This document shows, piece after piece, positions 54,845 to 63,539 of a stretch of 64,000 nt of DNA (positions are counted from its first letter, which is position 1; every line of letters begins with the position of its first letter). The notes under the pieces are model-generated. The model was not told the DNA's origin. It made no database searches and worked only from the letters and a program-made list of their open reading frames with translations. The DNA is from Erythrobacter sp. KY5 (GTDB lineage: Bacteria; Pseudomonadota; Alphaproteobacteria; Sphingomonadales; Sphingomonadaceae). The position numbers and the translations under genes are program-made. The stretch is taken from assembly GCF_003264115.1 (NCBI RefSeq), contig NZ_CP021912.1, positions 1,595,001 through 1,659,000 on the forward strand, in the 5' to 3' direction.

Positions 54845-54859
54845 TTCGTAGGGTACGAA
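54845..54859. promoter_or_regulatory. Inverted repeat TTCGTA-GGG-TACGAA
   Basis: Perfect 6-bp arms about 120 bp upstream of the DUF2490-like gene could be an operator or a small hairpin. The partner protein is unknown. Confidence 0.3.
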
Positions 54860-54868
54860 TTTTCCCTC

Positions 54869-54895
54869 GGGGGGGTAGGGAACTGGGGTGATGGG
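54869..54895 (+). other. G-quadruplex-type motif
   Basis: Four G-runs of 7, 3, 4 and 3 with loops TA, AACT and TGAT satisfy the four-G3 rule, and two further G-runs follow (54908-54913 and 54920-54923). It lies between two divergently oriented regulatory areas, upstream of the DUF2490-like gene. Confidence 0.45.
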
Positions 54896-54961
54896 CGCGA
54901 GGACGGAGGGGGGTTGTTAGGGGCATGAGGACCGCCCCCGCGCACCATCGGGGTAAAGGGT

Positions 54962-55546
54962 TTAATTACCGCTCTGAGCAACTTGGTCGGGTGCAGGGTC
55001 AAACGGCATCGAACTGTGGTGAGTGTTGATCTTCAGGTTGCCGTCCTCGTCACGGACGTAGCCGAAGGTGTACTCAACCTTGGTCACGCTGCCGTCGGGG
55101 CCGGTGAAGTAATAATTGCCCATGGCCATCGCGTTGTCGTCATCGGTCACGATGCCTTCGTTCTCGAAACGAACATCGGTCCAGCCCTTGATGGCAAAAC
55201 CACTGTCTTCAGCGCGCATGCCCTTAACGAAGTAGCTGAGCGCTTCGTTATAGGTGCCGCGAAACTGGTCTTCGGCAGCAAGGGTCGGCTTGAACAGCAC
55301 CATGCCGTCATCATAGTTGTAAAGCGTGTCGAGGTGGTTGCGGGCAACCGCTTCGTAGTCCTGGCCGTTCGCATGAGCGGTAGAAATCCTGACGATGCCT
55401 TCGCCCCAGGCCTTCTGTGCGGCTTCGACTTCTTCAGTCGTGATCGGCGCCGAATCCTGAGCCATGGCAGGCGCGCTGAGTGCAGCAAAAGCAGCTGCGC
55501 TGCCTAGAAGGGCGGTAGAAAGCGATCGGCTGGCGAAAATCTTCAT
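54962..55546 (-). CDS. Secreted SnoaL-like protein
   Basis: The 194-residue protein has a signal peptide (MKIFASRSLSTALLGSAAAFAALSAPAMAQ is the leader region) and a NTF2-like domain (VRISTAHANGQDYEAVARNHLDTLYNYDDGMVLFKPT by position 50-85, then NYYFTGPDGSVTKVEYTFG and INTHHSSMP). AAGGAA lies about 8 bases upstream of ATG 55546. Enzyme or binding role unknown. It is transcribed away from the divergent histidine kinase. Confidence 0.82.
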   Translation of the reverse strand: MKIFASRSLSTALLGSAAAFAALSAPAMAQDSAPITTEEVEAAQKAWGEGIVRISTAHANGQDYEAVARNHLDTLYNYDDGMVLFKPTLAAEDQFRGTYNEALSYFVKGMRAEDSGFAIKGWTDVRFENEGIVTDDDNAMAMGNYYFTGPDGSVTKVEYTFGYVRDEDGNLKINTHHSSMPFDPAPDQVAQSGN

Positions 55547-55750
55547 GTGACAATTCCTTGTTCTGTGGGGCGCCGGAGAGTTTCGGCTGCCGGAAATCTT
55601 TGATTGCGTTGTCGTATTCTCGACTTGCAACGATGAAATAGGGGAGAAGGGGGAGGCTAAAATCAGCCACTTGGCATGCGTTCCGGCGTAGGCCGATTGG
55701 CCTATGTGTTTTGCGCCAGAGGCTTTAGATATGTCTGTATGAAAGCGGTC

Positions 55751-56842
55751 ATGTCCACTTTGCCAACCGATGGCGAAACTATTGCCGAACTGCGCGAACT
55801 GTACCGCGCGGCAGAGGCGCGTGCTGCGCGATTGCGGCTTCTGTCGACGTCTGGACGCGAATTGGCCGAAGCCGATCCTTCCACAGTGGATGTCATCCTT
55901 TCGCGCTGTGCCGAGCGGCTGGCTTTCTTCGTGGGAAAACGTTCGGCCGTTGTCGAAAAAGGCGTTTCTGCCGACGGGATAGCGATTCATGCGCCAGGCC
56001 CCAATGGAAAGAAGCTTGCCGCAATGGTCATCGACGGCATCGAAACACTTAACGATGTCGCCGACGAAGAAGACCGCGAGGCCGTGCGCATGGAGCTTGA
56101 GCTCATGGGCGCGACGATCGATCGCATCGAAAAGGAAAACGAGCGGGGCGAATTGCTTGCCGCTCTGCGCGAACGTGAAAAGCGCCTCGAAATGCTGCTG
56201 GAGAGGATCTTTACCGCACAGGAGGAAGAGCGCCGCCGGGTCAGTCACGAATTGCACGATGGCGTGGCGCAAACCGCAACTGCGCTGGTTCGCATTCTCG
56301 AAGGCGCTGAAAAGACCGGCTGTAAGTCGGGCACGAGTACGGAGGGAGTTTCGCATGCCGATGTCGCGCGCAGCCTCGTTTCCGAATTGCGCCGCGTCAT
56401 TGGCGGTTTAAGACCCACCTTGCTTGACGATCTGGGCCTGCCCGCAGCGCTCCAGTCCTTGTGCGACGGGTTGGAGGCGGAAGGCTTCGAAGTCTCGCAA
56501 CGGATCACTCCGCGGGCGCAGCGTCATTCTCCGCTCATTGAAACAGCGCTGTTCCGGGTGGCTCAGGAAGCCATCGCGAACATTCACAAACACGCAGGCG
56601 GCCCCTGCGAGGTCTCGGTCGAAGCGGACCTCCACAGCGATCCGGTCGTTCTTCGCATCGCGGACCATGGAAAGGGTCCGTCGGAAAAAACACGGTTGAA
56701 CGGTGATGGGCCGGGCCACAATGTCGGCATCGAGGTGATGAAGGAGCGCATGACAGCGATCGGCGGAACACTGGACTGGCGAGCAGGCAATGGCGGCGGT
56801 GTGACTGTAATTGCGTGCCTTCCAGCAAGAGAACCTAAATGA
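55751..56842 (+). CDS. HisKA_3 (NarL-type) sensor histidine kinase
   Basis: The 363-residue soluble kinase has an N-terminal GAF-like segment and a coiled coil (GELLAALREREKRLEMLLER). The dimerisation motif has His169 (VSHELHDGVAQTATALV), and the ATPase domain has RVAQEAIANIHKHA, HGKGPSEKTR and GHNVGIEVMKERM. Starts at 55739 or 55751 are both in frame. Its stop overlaps the NarL-type regulator start (ATGA), so they are a cognate pair. Confidence 0.9.
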   Translation: MSTLPTDGETIAELRELYRAAEARAARLRLLSTSGRELAEADPSTVDVILSRCAERLAFFVGKRSAVVEKGVSADGIAIHAPGPNGKKLAAMVIDGIETLNDVADEEDREAVRMELELMGATIDRIEKENERGELLAALREREKRLEMLLERIFTAQEEERRRVSHELHDGVAQTATALVRILEGAEKTGCKSGTSTEGVSHADVARSLVSELRRVIGGLRPTLLDDLGLPAALQSLCDGLEAEGFEVSQRITPRAQRHSPLIETALFRVAQEAIANIHKHAGGPCEVSVEADLHSDPVVLRIADHGKGPSEKTRLNGDGPGHNVGIEVMKERMTAIGGTLDWRAGNGGGVTVIACLPAREPK

Positions 56843-57492
56843 CCGCGCCGCGCATCCTGATTGTCGATGATCACCAACTCGCAAGGGAAGGCCTGCGCGC
56901 TGTTCTCGCAGCAGACGGATTGGACGTCGTCGGCCTCGCCTGCACTGGCGAAGAAGCGGTGGAGCTTGCAGGCTCGCTTGTTCCTGATGTCGTCTTGATG
57001 GACGTGCGGCTTGGCGATGGAATTGACGGTCTTGAAGCCACACGGCAGGTCGTCGCGCTTGGACTGCCGATCAAGGTGGTGATGCTGACCTTGCATGAAA
57101 TGCCCGGTTATGTGCGCGAGGCTCTGGCTGCGGGCGCGGCGGGATATGTCCTCAAAGACACCGAAATCGGCGACCTGCGCGCTGCCATCAATCAGGTGAT
57201 GGCGGGTCAGTCGGCTCTGCCGCTCGACCTGGTCTCTGCCGCGATGCGCGCTGAAAGCCGGCCAGAGCCGAAAGGCGACCTCTCGCAGATACTGACATCG
57301 CGCGAGCAGGAAGTGGTCGAACTTGTCTCAGAAGGTCTGACGAACAAGGAGATCGCCCGAAAGCTCGATATAAGCCCCGCCACCGTCAAGGTTCATGTCG
57401 AGCGGCTGATCGGCAAGCTTGGCGTTGCCGACCGAACACAGGCGGCGGTGGTGGCGGTCAAACTGAAATCGGGGCAGGCCCGCCCGTTGTGA
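56839..57492 (+). CDS. NarL/FixJ-family response regulator
   Basis: The 217-residue protein has a receiver with Asp55 (VVLMDVRLGDGIDG) and Lys in YVLKDTEIGDL, and a LuxR-type helix-turn-helix (LTSREQEVVELVSEGLTNKEIARKLDISPATVKVHVERLIGKLG region, 150-195). It is coupled to the HisKA_3 kinase upstream and overlaps the next kinase by GTGA. Confidence 0.95.
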   Translation: MTAPRILIVDDHQLAREGLRAVLAADGLDVVGLACTGEEAVELAGSLVPDVVLMDVRLGDGIDGLEATRQVVALGLPIKVVMLTLHEMPGYVREALAAGAAGYVLKDTEIGDLRAAINQVMAGQSALPLDLVSAAMRAESRPEPKGDLSQILTSREQEVVELVSEGLTNKEIARKLDISPATVKVHVERLIGKLGVADRTQAAVVAVKLKSGQARPL

Positions 57493-59438
57493 GCACCTTT
57501 CCCGATTCGCGAACGACCCGTTTCTGGGCTGACCGTCCGCTTGCCTATAAAGGCGTGGTGGTCATCGCATTGCCGCTTGCCATCCTGATCGGCGCGCTTG
57601 TGTCGCTCTATCTTGCAAGCAACGCGGAAGCCGAAGCAGAAGACGATGTGCGCCGCGCCTTTGCGATCCAGCGCGATATCTATCAGGTTCGGGCGATGCT
57701 GGCAGAGGCAGCGGCGGGTGTCGGCGATTATGCCCTGACCCGCGAGGATCGCTTCCTCGAACCGTTTGAGCGCATGGAGAACCAGCTCACTCCTACGCTT
57801 CGGCGGCTCGATGTCGCAATCGAAGACGACAGGGTTCGTGCCGAATTCGAAGACCTGATGGTCGTGGTTGAACGAAAGCGCGACGGGCTGCGCGAAACAA
57901 TTGCGCTGGCGCAGGACCCGCAGCCAACCTCGTCCGCCGAGATCCAGCAATCTCTTCTCGCAAGCAAGATCACCTTGGATGCCGTGCGACGCGAGATCGA
58001 CAACATCCAGCGCCAGGAAGCAATCGTTCTCGATGAACGACGCGCATTGGTGGACGATGTGCGCGCACGCTTTTTTGCGCTGACGGCGGTGAGCGGGATC
58101 ATCGGCCTGCTCGGCAGCCTTATGGCGGTTTACCTGTTCTCGACCGGGATCGTGCGCCGCGTGAGCAAGCTTGAACAGAACGCCGAGATGCTGGCGCGCG
58201 GCGAGCGGCTGACCGAGCTTCCCGAAGAGGCCGATGAAATTGGCCGCCTTTCCCAGCGGCTGGTCGGGGCGAGCGCGCTGCTGCGCAAGCGTGAGGACGA
58301 TTTGCGGGCGAGCGAGGAACGCTTCCGCCTCGTTATCGAACGTGTGCGCGATTACGGGATCTTCACGCTCGATACTGACGGGGTCGTGACGAGCTGGAAC
58401 CTTGGTGCAGAACGCATAAAGGGCTGGCAGGCAGACGAGATCCTGGGTCAGCATTTCAGCCAGTTCTACCCTGACGACACGCGCGATTTCCTTCCGGACC
58501 AGATGCTTGAACGGGCCCGCGAGCAGGGCGCTGCCGAGGATGAAGGGTGGCGTGTTCGCAAGGACGGTTCGGTGTTCTGGGCGAATGTCGTCATAACCGC
58601 GCTTCGTAACGAAGCGGGCGAGCTACAGGGCTTTGCCAAGGTCACGCGCGACATGTCGGAACGCCGCCGAAGCGAGGAAGCGCTAAGGCTGGCACGCGAA
58701 GATGCGGTCGCGGCAAGCCTTGCAAAGAGCGAGTTTCTCTCCCGCACCAGCCACGAATTGCGCACGCCGCTCAATGCCATTCTCGGCTTTGGACAATTGC
58801 TCGAAATTGACCTCGATGATTTCAGCCAGCCCCATCAGGAAGCGGTTGAGCGGATCACCAGAGCAGGCCGTCACCTTCTCTCGCTCATCAACGATTTGCT
58901 CGATATCTCCAGTATCGAGGCGGGCGGGGCAGAGCTAGAATATGAGAAGGTCGATCTCGTGACCATGCTCGAAGAAGTGCACGATCTTGCCGAACCGATC
59001 GTATCGAGCGCTGGCCTGTCGTTCGAAATGGCATTGCCCGCAGCGGGTTCAAGCCTCGTCGCCGATCGCCGCCGCATGACGCAGGTGATCCTCAACCTTG
59101 TCGGCAATGCCGCCAAGTACAATGCCGAAGGCAGCTTTGTGCGGCTGGGGGCAGAGCTTGACGGTGAAGGGGGCGCCACATTCTTCGTTGACGATGACGG
59201 ACCCGGCATCGACCCGGCCAACGCCTCGCGGCTTTTCACCGCGTTCGATCGCCTCGGACAGCACAAGCGTGACAAGACCGAGGGCACGGGGCTTGGACTT
59301 GCCTTGTCCAAGGCTTTGGTGGAGTCGATGGGCGGGGAAATCGGCTACATCCCCCGCAAACCCGGCAGCCGTTTCTGGTTCACCTTGTCCAGCCAGCCCA
59401 TCGAGCCGAGCCGCCCAAAGGCCCATCAGGAGTCCTGA
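57489..59438 (+). CDS. CHASE3-HAMP-PAS sensor histidine kinase
   Basis: The 649-residue membrane kinase has an N-terminal helix (VVVIALPLAILIGALVSLYLA), a CHASE3 extracytoplasmic domain (about 45-185), a second helix (FFALTAVSGIIGLLGSLMAVYLF), HAMP, PAS (about 275-395, FRLVIERVRDYGIFTLDTDG) and HisKA with His422 (FLSRTSHELRTPLNAIL). The HATPase domain has NLVGNAAKYN, DDDGPGIDP and GTGLGLALSKA. The GTG start overlaps the regulator gene. The next gene is a receiver-only protein, so phosphorelay through two output branches is possible. Confidence 0.94.
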   Translation: MSTFPDSRTTRFWADRPLAYKGVVVIALPLAILIGALVSLYLASNAEAEAEDDVRRAFAIQRDIYQVRAMLAEAAAGVGDYALTREDRFLEPFERMENQLTPTLRRLDVAIEDDRVRAEFEDLMVVVERKRDGLRETIALAQDPQPTSSAEIQQSLLASKITLDAVRREIDNIQRQEAIVLDERRALVDDVRARFFALTAVSGIIGLLGSLMAVYLFSTGIVRRVSKLEQNAEMLARGERLTELPEEADEIGRLSQRLVGASALLRKREDDLRASEERFRLVIERVRDYGIFTLDTDGVVTSWNLGAERIKGWQADEILGQHFSQFYPDDTRDFLPDQMLERAREQGAAEDEGWRVRKDGSVFWANVVITALRNEAGELQGFAKVTRDMSERRRSEEALRLAREDAVAASLAKSEFLSRTSHELRTPLNAILGFGQLLEIDLDDFSQPHQEAVERITRAGRHLLSLINDLLDISSIEAGGAELEYEKVDLVTMLEEVHDLAEPIVSSAGLSFEMALPAAGSSLVADRRRMTQVILNLVGNAAKYNAEGSFVRLGAELDGEGGATFFVDDDGPGIDPANASRLFTAFDRLGQHKRDKTEGTGLGLALSKALVESMGGEIGYIPRKPGSRFWFTLSSQPIEPSRPKAHQES

Positions 59439-59442
59439 CGAA

Positions 59443-59889
59443 ATGCCCCAGCAATTGATCGTGGCGGAAGAAATCCTTTCGCGCCGCATTCTTGCGATCG
59501 ACGATGAGGAAGCGAATGTCGCGCTTCTGCGCAACCTCCTGCAACGCGAAGGGTACGAGGATGTTCACTGCCTGACCGATTCAACCAAGGCGCTGGCAAC
59601 CTATATCGATCTGGAACCCGACCTCGTCCTGCTCGACCTGATGATGCCCGAGGTCGATGGCTTTCAATTGCTCGAAGCCTTCTCACGTCACGATGCAGCC
59701 GATGAGTTCAGGCCCGTTCTGGTGCTGACCGCCGACACCACCATTCAGGCGCGGCGCAAGGCGCTGGCGCTGGGAGCGAAAGATTTCGTCGCCAAACCCT
59801 TCGACGTGATCGAAGTGGGTCTTCGCATTTCGAACCTGCTCGAAACGCGGCTCCTTTACGAACGCCTGCGCGCCTCGCCCAGCGACTAG
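59443..59889 (+). CDS. Stand-alone receiver-domain response regulator
   Basis: The 148-residue protein is a receiver alone: acidic RRILAIDDEEANVALLRNLLQREGY region, Asp in LVLLDLMMPEVDGFQLL and Lys in DFVAKPFDV. It has no DNA-binding domain, so it may be a phosphate shuttle or act by protein contact. It is the last gene of the four-gene signalling operon and overlaps the convergent mcr stop by four bases. Confidence 0.93.
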   Translation: MPQQLIVAEEILSRRILAIDDEEANVALLRNLLQREGYEDVHCLTDSTKALATYIDLEPDLVLLDLMMPEVDGFQLLEAFSRHDAADEFRPVLVLTADTTIQARRKALALGAKDFVAKPFDVIEVGLRISNLLETRLLYERLRASPSD

Positions 59890-62800
59890 ACCGTCATCGA
59901 CGTGCCGCGATAGATTTTCGAGCGGTAGCGCGAATCCTGCGCATCGGGCAGCGGCGCACCAACCAGCAGCACGGCGCGCGTGAAGCGCCGCAATTCCTCG
60001 GCATGTTCGTCCGCATCGCGCGGTTCTTCGCTGGAGACGCGGCGGGTGAGGTTGATCTGGTTGACCGGCACGTCGTGGACCAGACGCTCATTCTCGACCG
60101 CAACCGTCGCGGTGAAGGCATGCAGGCTGGTCTTCACGAAGTTCGCGAGGGCAACGCCGGGACCGTCCGACCCATACGGCACGTCGGGCGACACCAGTAC
60201 GACCTGGCACCCGTCATAGAGCGAGGCTTTGCGCGTCACGCGATAGTGGCGGGTGATATTCGCCTCGACCATCTGGGCGAATTCGCTGGTCGACAAGGGA
60301 TTGCCGTCTTCGAAAAGATGATCGGGCAAAGGTTCGCCAGGCATTGAGAGGACCGTGGTAGGCTTGCCCCAGTTACCCAGCGCTTCGTCCATCGCCTCTT
60401 CGATCCCATCCCCCGCGATCAGAACTTCGAGCGCGTCTTTCGAAAGGTCGCCGGGCAGGAGGTCGCGCACGGCCTTCTCGCCGGTCTTGTCCTTGGCGAT
60501 CAGCACGACCTTGGCGACGCCGCAGCCCGAAACAAGCTCATCGATCGTGGCTGCGACATAATCGGAAAGATGCTCGCCGATGATCCAGACGGTCTTGCCC
60601 TTCATCTTGTCGATGCGCTCCTGCTTGGGGCTACCGAACATCTCGCGTTCGGTGTTGGAGCGTTCGACCCTCAGGCCGCCTGATGGCATGAAGGTCTCGC
60701 CGCTCACCGCACGGTCGGCGAGGAAGAAGACGGTCGCCTGCGCAACCTCCGCCTCGGTCGGCATCGCACCCAAGTGAAGCTGAGAGATCACGCCCTTGCC
60801 GACGCCGCTTGCGACCTTGTCAACTTGTGCGGCAGGCAGGAACGGCTTGTCCTCGGGAGGGGAGAGCTTGAGCCATGTAGCATCGCCGCTGCTCTTGCTC
60901 GCCCATTCGTTCGAGCCAAGCAGAAATCCACCAAGCTGAAGGCGGACGAGCAAGCGCTGCGCCATGGCTTCGGTCAGGAGGTATTGGTCCCAGGTGCAAA
61001 GCCCGTCACCTTCCGATGCGAAATCGAGTGCCAGCTTTCGCAGCTCTTCGGGCGCTTCGGCATCGTGGCTGAGCGTCGAAGTCGAATTGCGAGAGAGGCG
61101 AGTAAGGATCTTCGCCGCATCTCCGCCCTCGCGAATGGCGTGGATCACGGCGGAATAGACCGCGTTCAATCGCTTGTTTTCAAGGATCAGCCTGGCACGG
61201 CGCTGGAACAATCCGGGTTTGCCGCCGGTGCCGGACAAACGGTCGCCATCGACGGGGCCGGGAGCGATCGCGTTGCATTGCACCTCTGGTCCAAGGAACG
61301 GCGAGAACGCCTCGACCATCGCGCGCTGGCCCGCTTTCGAAAGGCCATAATCGGCGCGGTTGGGATATGCGACCGCTAGGAACTTCTCTCCGCCGAAATA
61401 GGACGAGACGTTGAGGACGTAGCCTGAGCCTTGGCTTTTCATCAGCGGCACGACACGCTGCATCAGGTGGTAATTCGAAATGAGGTTCGCATCGAGCGTG
61501 AAGCGCCATGCCTCGGGCTCCATGTCGATCACCATGTCCTCGGCGCCCGCAACGCCTGCATTGTTGATGAGGTAATCGATCCGCCCGAACTCCTGAAGCG
61601 TCGCGTCAACCGCCTTGTCGAGCGAGGCGAAGTCGCTGACATCGATATCTGCCATGTATTTGACGCGGCGTTCGACCCCGGCAAAGCCGATATCCTGAAG
61701 CTCGCCCACGATCCGGTCGCGTGCGGCGACAAGCTCGCTTTCGCGCCTTGCGACCATCATCACCTTCGCGCCCGCGAGCGCGAGCAGCCGCGCAACCTGA
61801 CCGCCGATCCCGGCCGAACCGCCGGTAATGAAAGCGACTTTGCCCAGGTGCAGCCCGGTAATGTTCTCGGCAAAGCCCACCATGGCTTTGCGTGATCCGG
61901 TTTCCTCGCTGATATTGGCGGGCAGTTTCAGGTCGATTTCTGCAATGCGCTGCTCCCGGAAAAGGACGCGCGTCGCGTGCCCGGCGGCGAAGCGGGTGTT
62001 CTCGTCTTCAGTGTTGGTGTGGCGAATGATCTGGTTCGACCAGACGGCGTGCTGCGTCGATCCGTTGCCCGCCTGCACACGCTCCTCATCGCGCCAGATG
62101 CGGATCAGCTGGGTGATGCCGGCGGAGAGGACCGAGGCGAATGAATTGCCAAGCGGGTCGCCCGGATTGGTCATGAACACGCAGCGGGGAGGGGACTGGA
62201 GGTCCTCCCGCCCATGCCAATACCGCGCAAAGCTGCGCGAGGCGGCGATGGCGCCCACCAGTTCTGTGTCCATGAACTTGATGACCGTCTCGTCATCGGC
62301 GGCGAGGAGCGATCCGGTGAAGTGGCCCGATGGTTTGACCGGCAGGATGATCGCGCCGGTGATCGCCCCGTCAACGTCACCTGAGAATGCGGCGAGCGCG
62401 TCTTCCATGGCGTCCGGCTCGCTGCGGTTGAAACGGGTGACGGTCAATTCGTCGCCGACCCCTTGTGCTTTCAACCGCGCATTGGCTTGCGCAACGTCGG
62501 CATTGCGCGCAAGGCCGATGCGGACCCGCGCGCCCGATCCGATCAGTGTGTGAGCGGCGACCAGCGCATCGTCCCAGTTCTCTCCCGAGACGATGAAGAT
62601 GTTGAGACCCGCCCCGTCGAGCGAGCGCATTGAGGGCCGGGTCATGTAAGTTGAGGCCGACATGCGATTGGCGGAAAGGCCGTGGGTTACGTCCACCTCC
62701 TCACCCGCAATCCCTGCGGCTTCCTCGCTCGCAAGAAACAGGCAGGTGCCCGCGATATCCTTGGGGTTTGGCAGGGGCTTGCCATCGACTTTGCCATTGA

Positions 62801-63539
62801 CGCTGCGGGTCAACGCCATTCGACCAGTGAAGTAATCCGCGGTAGTGTCCTTGGGCTGGTTTTGCACCTCGTCCATCGCGGCAAAGACGGTGCGGATGCG
62901 GTCGCTTTCGATCGGGCCGGGAAAGACGGTGTTCACCCGGATGCCGCGCGGGCCAAGCTCGCCCGCAAGCTGGTTCGACAGCGCGTTGAGCGCGGCCTTG
63001 GGCACTACATAGGCGGTGCGCCCGTAATAGCGCGTGTGGCTGAATATGGTCGAGATATTCACCATCGCGCCGCCCACCGGCATCATCGGCGCAACGATGC
63101 GCGCCATGTTCCATGTGACGCCAAGGATGTTGAGCATTGCGTCGCGCACGGTCTCGGTATCGCCGCAAGCCTCCATTTCCTGAGCGCTGAGCGGTACGTT
63201 GTGGAGCGGCTGCTTGGGACCAGCAGAACCTGCATTGTTGATGAGAATGTCGATCCGGCCATATTCTTTGCGCAGCTTTGCCATCGCGGCACGGATCGAG
63301 TCCGGATTGCCGCCATCGAGGACAGCAGTGTCGATCCGCTCGGGTGCAACGCCGGTGTCCTTGATCAGCTGCTCGCGCGCTGCCGCAATGCGATCCTCGG
63401 TGCGCCCCGTCATCACCACGAAAGCGCCTTCGCTGGCAAAGGCGCGCGATATCTCGCTGCCGAGATTGCCAGCCGCCCCGGTGATCAGCGCGACCTTGCC
63501 TTCGAGACGGCCCTTGGCGGCGTTTCCTGTTTTGCTCAA
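59886..63539 (-). CDS. mcr: Bifunctional malonyl-CoA reductase
   Basis: The 1217-residue protein has two tandem short-chain dehydrogenase modules in the size and order of Chloroflexus malonyl-CoA reductase (about 1220). The N-terminal module has T20-G-A-A-G-N-L-G27 and catalytic Tyr177/Lys181 (AYVVPKA). The C-terminal module has ITGGSAGIGG at 571-580 and Tyr731/Lys735 (YGLSKAG). In Chloroflexus the C-terminal half reduces malonyl-CoA to malonate semialdehyde and the N-terminal half makes 3-hydroxypropionate, both with NADPH. The start is TTG 63539 with GGAGAG upstream, overlapping the upstream reductase stop (TTGA). The link to accBC is by substrate only. Confidence 0.93.
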   Translation of the reverse strand: MSKTGNAAKGRLEGKVALITGAAGNLGSEISRAFASEGAFVVMTGRTEDRIAAAREQLIKDTGVAPERIDTAVLDGGNPDSIRAAMAKLRKEYGRIDILINNAGSAGPKQPLHNVPLSAQEMEACGDTETVRDAMLNILGVTWNMARIVAPMMPVGGAMVNISTIFSHTRYYGRTAYVVPKAALNALSNQLAGELGPRGIRVNTVFPGPIESDRIRTVFAAMDEVQNQPKDTTADYFTGRMALTRSVNGKVDGKPLPNPKDIAGTCLFLASEEAAGIAGEEVDVTHGLSANRMSASTYMTRPSMRSLDGAGLNIFIVSGENWDDALVAAHTLIGSGARVRIGLARNADVAQANARLKAQGVGDELTVTRFNRSEPDAMEDALAAFSGDVDGAITGAIILPVKPSGHFTGSLLAADDETVIKFMDTELVGAIAASRSFARYWHGREDLQSPPRCVFMTNPGDPLGNSFASVLSAGITQLIRIWRDEERVQAGNGSTQHAVWSNQIIRHTNTEDENTRFAAGHATRVLFREQRIAEIDLKLPANISEETGSRKAMVGFAENITGLHLGKVAFITGGSAGIGGQVARLLALAGAKVMMVARRESELVAARDRIVGELQDIGFAGVERRVKYMADIDVSDFASLDKAVDATLQEFGRIDYLINNAGVAGAEDMVIDMEPEAWRFTLDANLISNYHLMQRVVPLMKSQGSGYVLNVSSYFGGEKFLAVAYPNRADYGLSKAGQRAMVEAFSPFLGPEVQCNAIAPGPVDGDRLSGTGGKPGLFQRRARLILENKRLNAVYSAVIHAIREGGDAAKILTRLSRNSTSTLSHDAEAPEELRKLALDFASEGDGLCTWDQYLLTEAMAQRLLVRLQLGGFLLGSNEWASKSSGDATWLKLSPPEDKPFLPAAQVDKVASGVGKGVISQLHLGAMPTEAEVAQATVFFLADRAVSGETFMPSGGLRVERSNTEREMFGSPKQERIDKMKGKTVWIIGEHLSDYVAATIDELVSGCGVAKVVLIAKDKTGEKAVRDLLPGDLSKDALEVLIAGDGIEEAMDEALGNWGKPTTVLSMPGEPLPDHLFEDGNPLSTSEFAQMVEANITRHYRVTRKASLYDGCQVVLVSPDVPYGSDGPGVALANFVKTSLHAFTATVAVENERLVHDVPVNQINLTRRVSSEEPRDADEHAEELRRFTRAVLLVGAPLPDAQDSRYRSKIYRGTSMTV

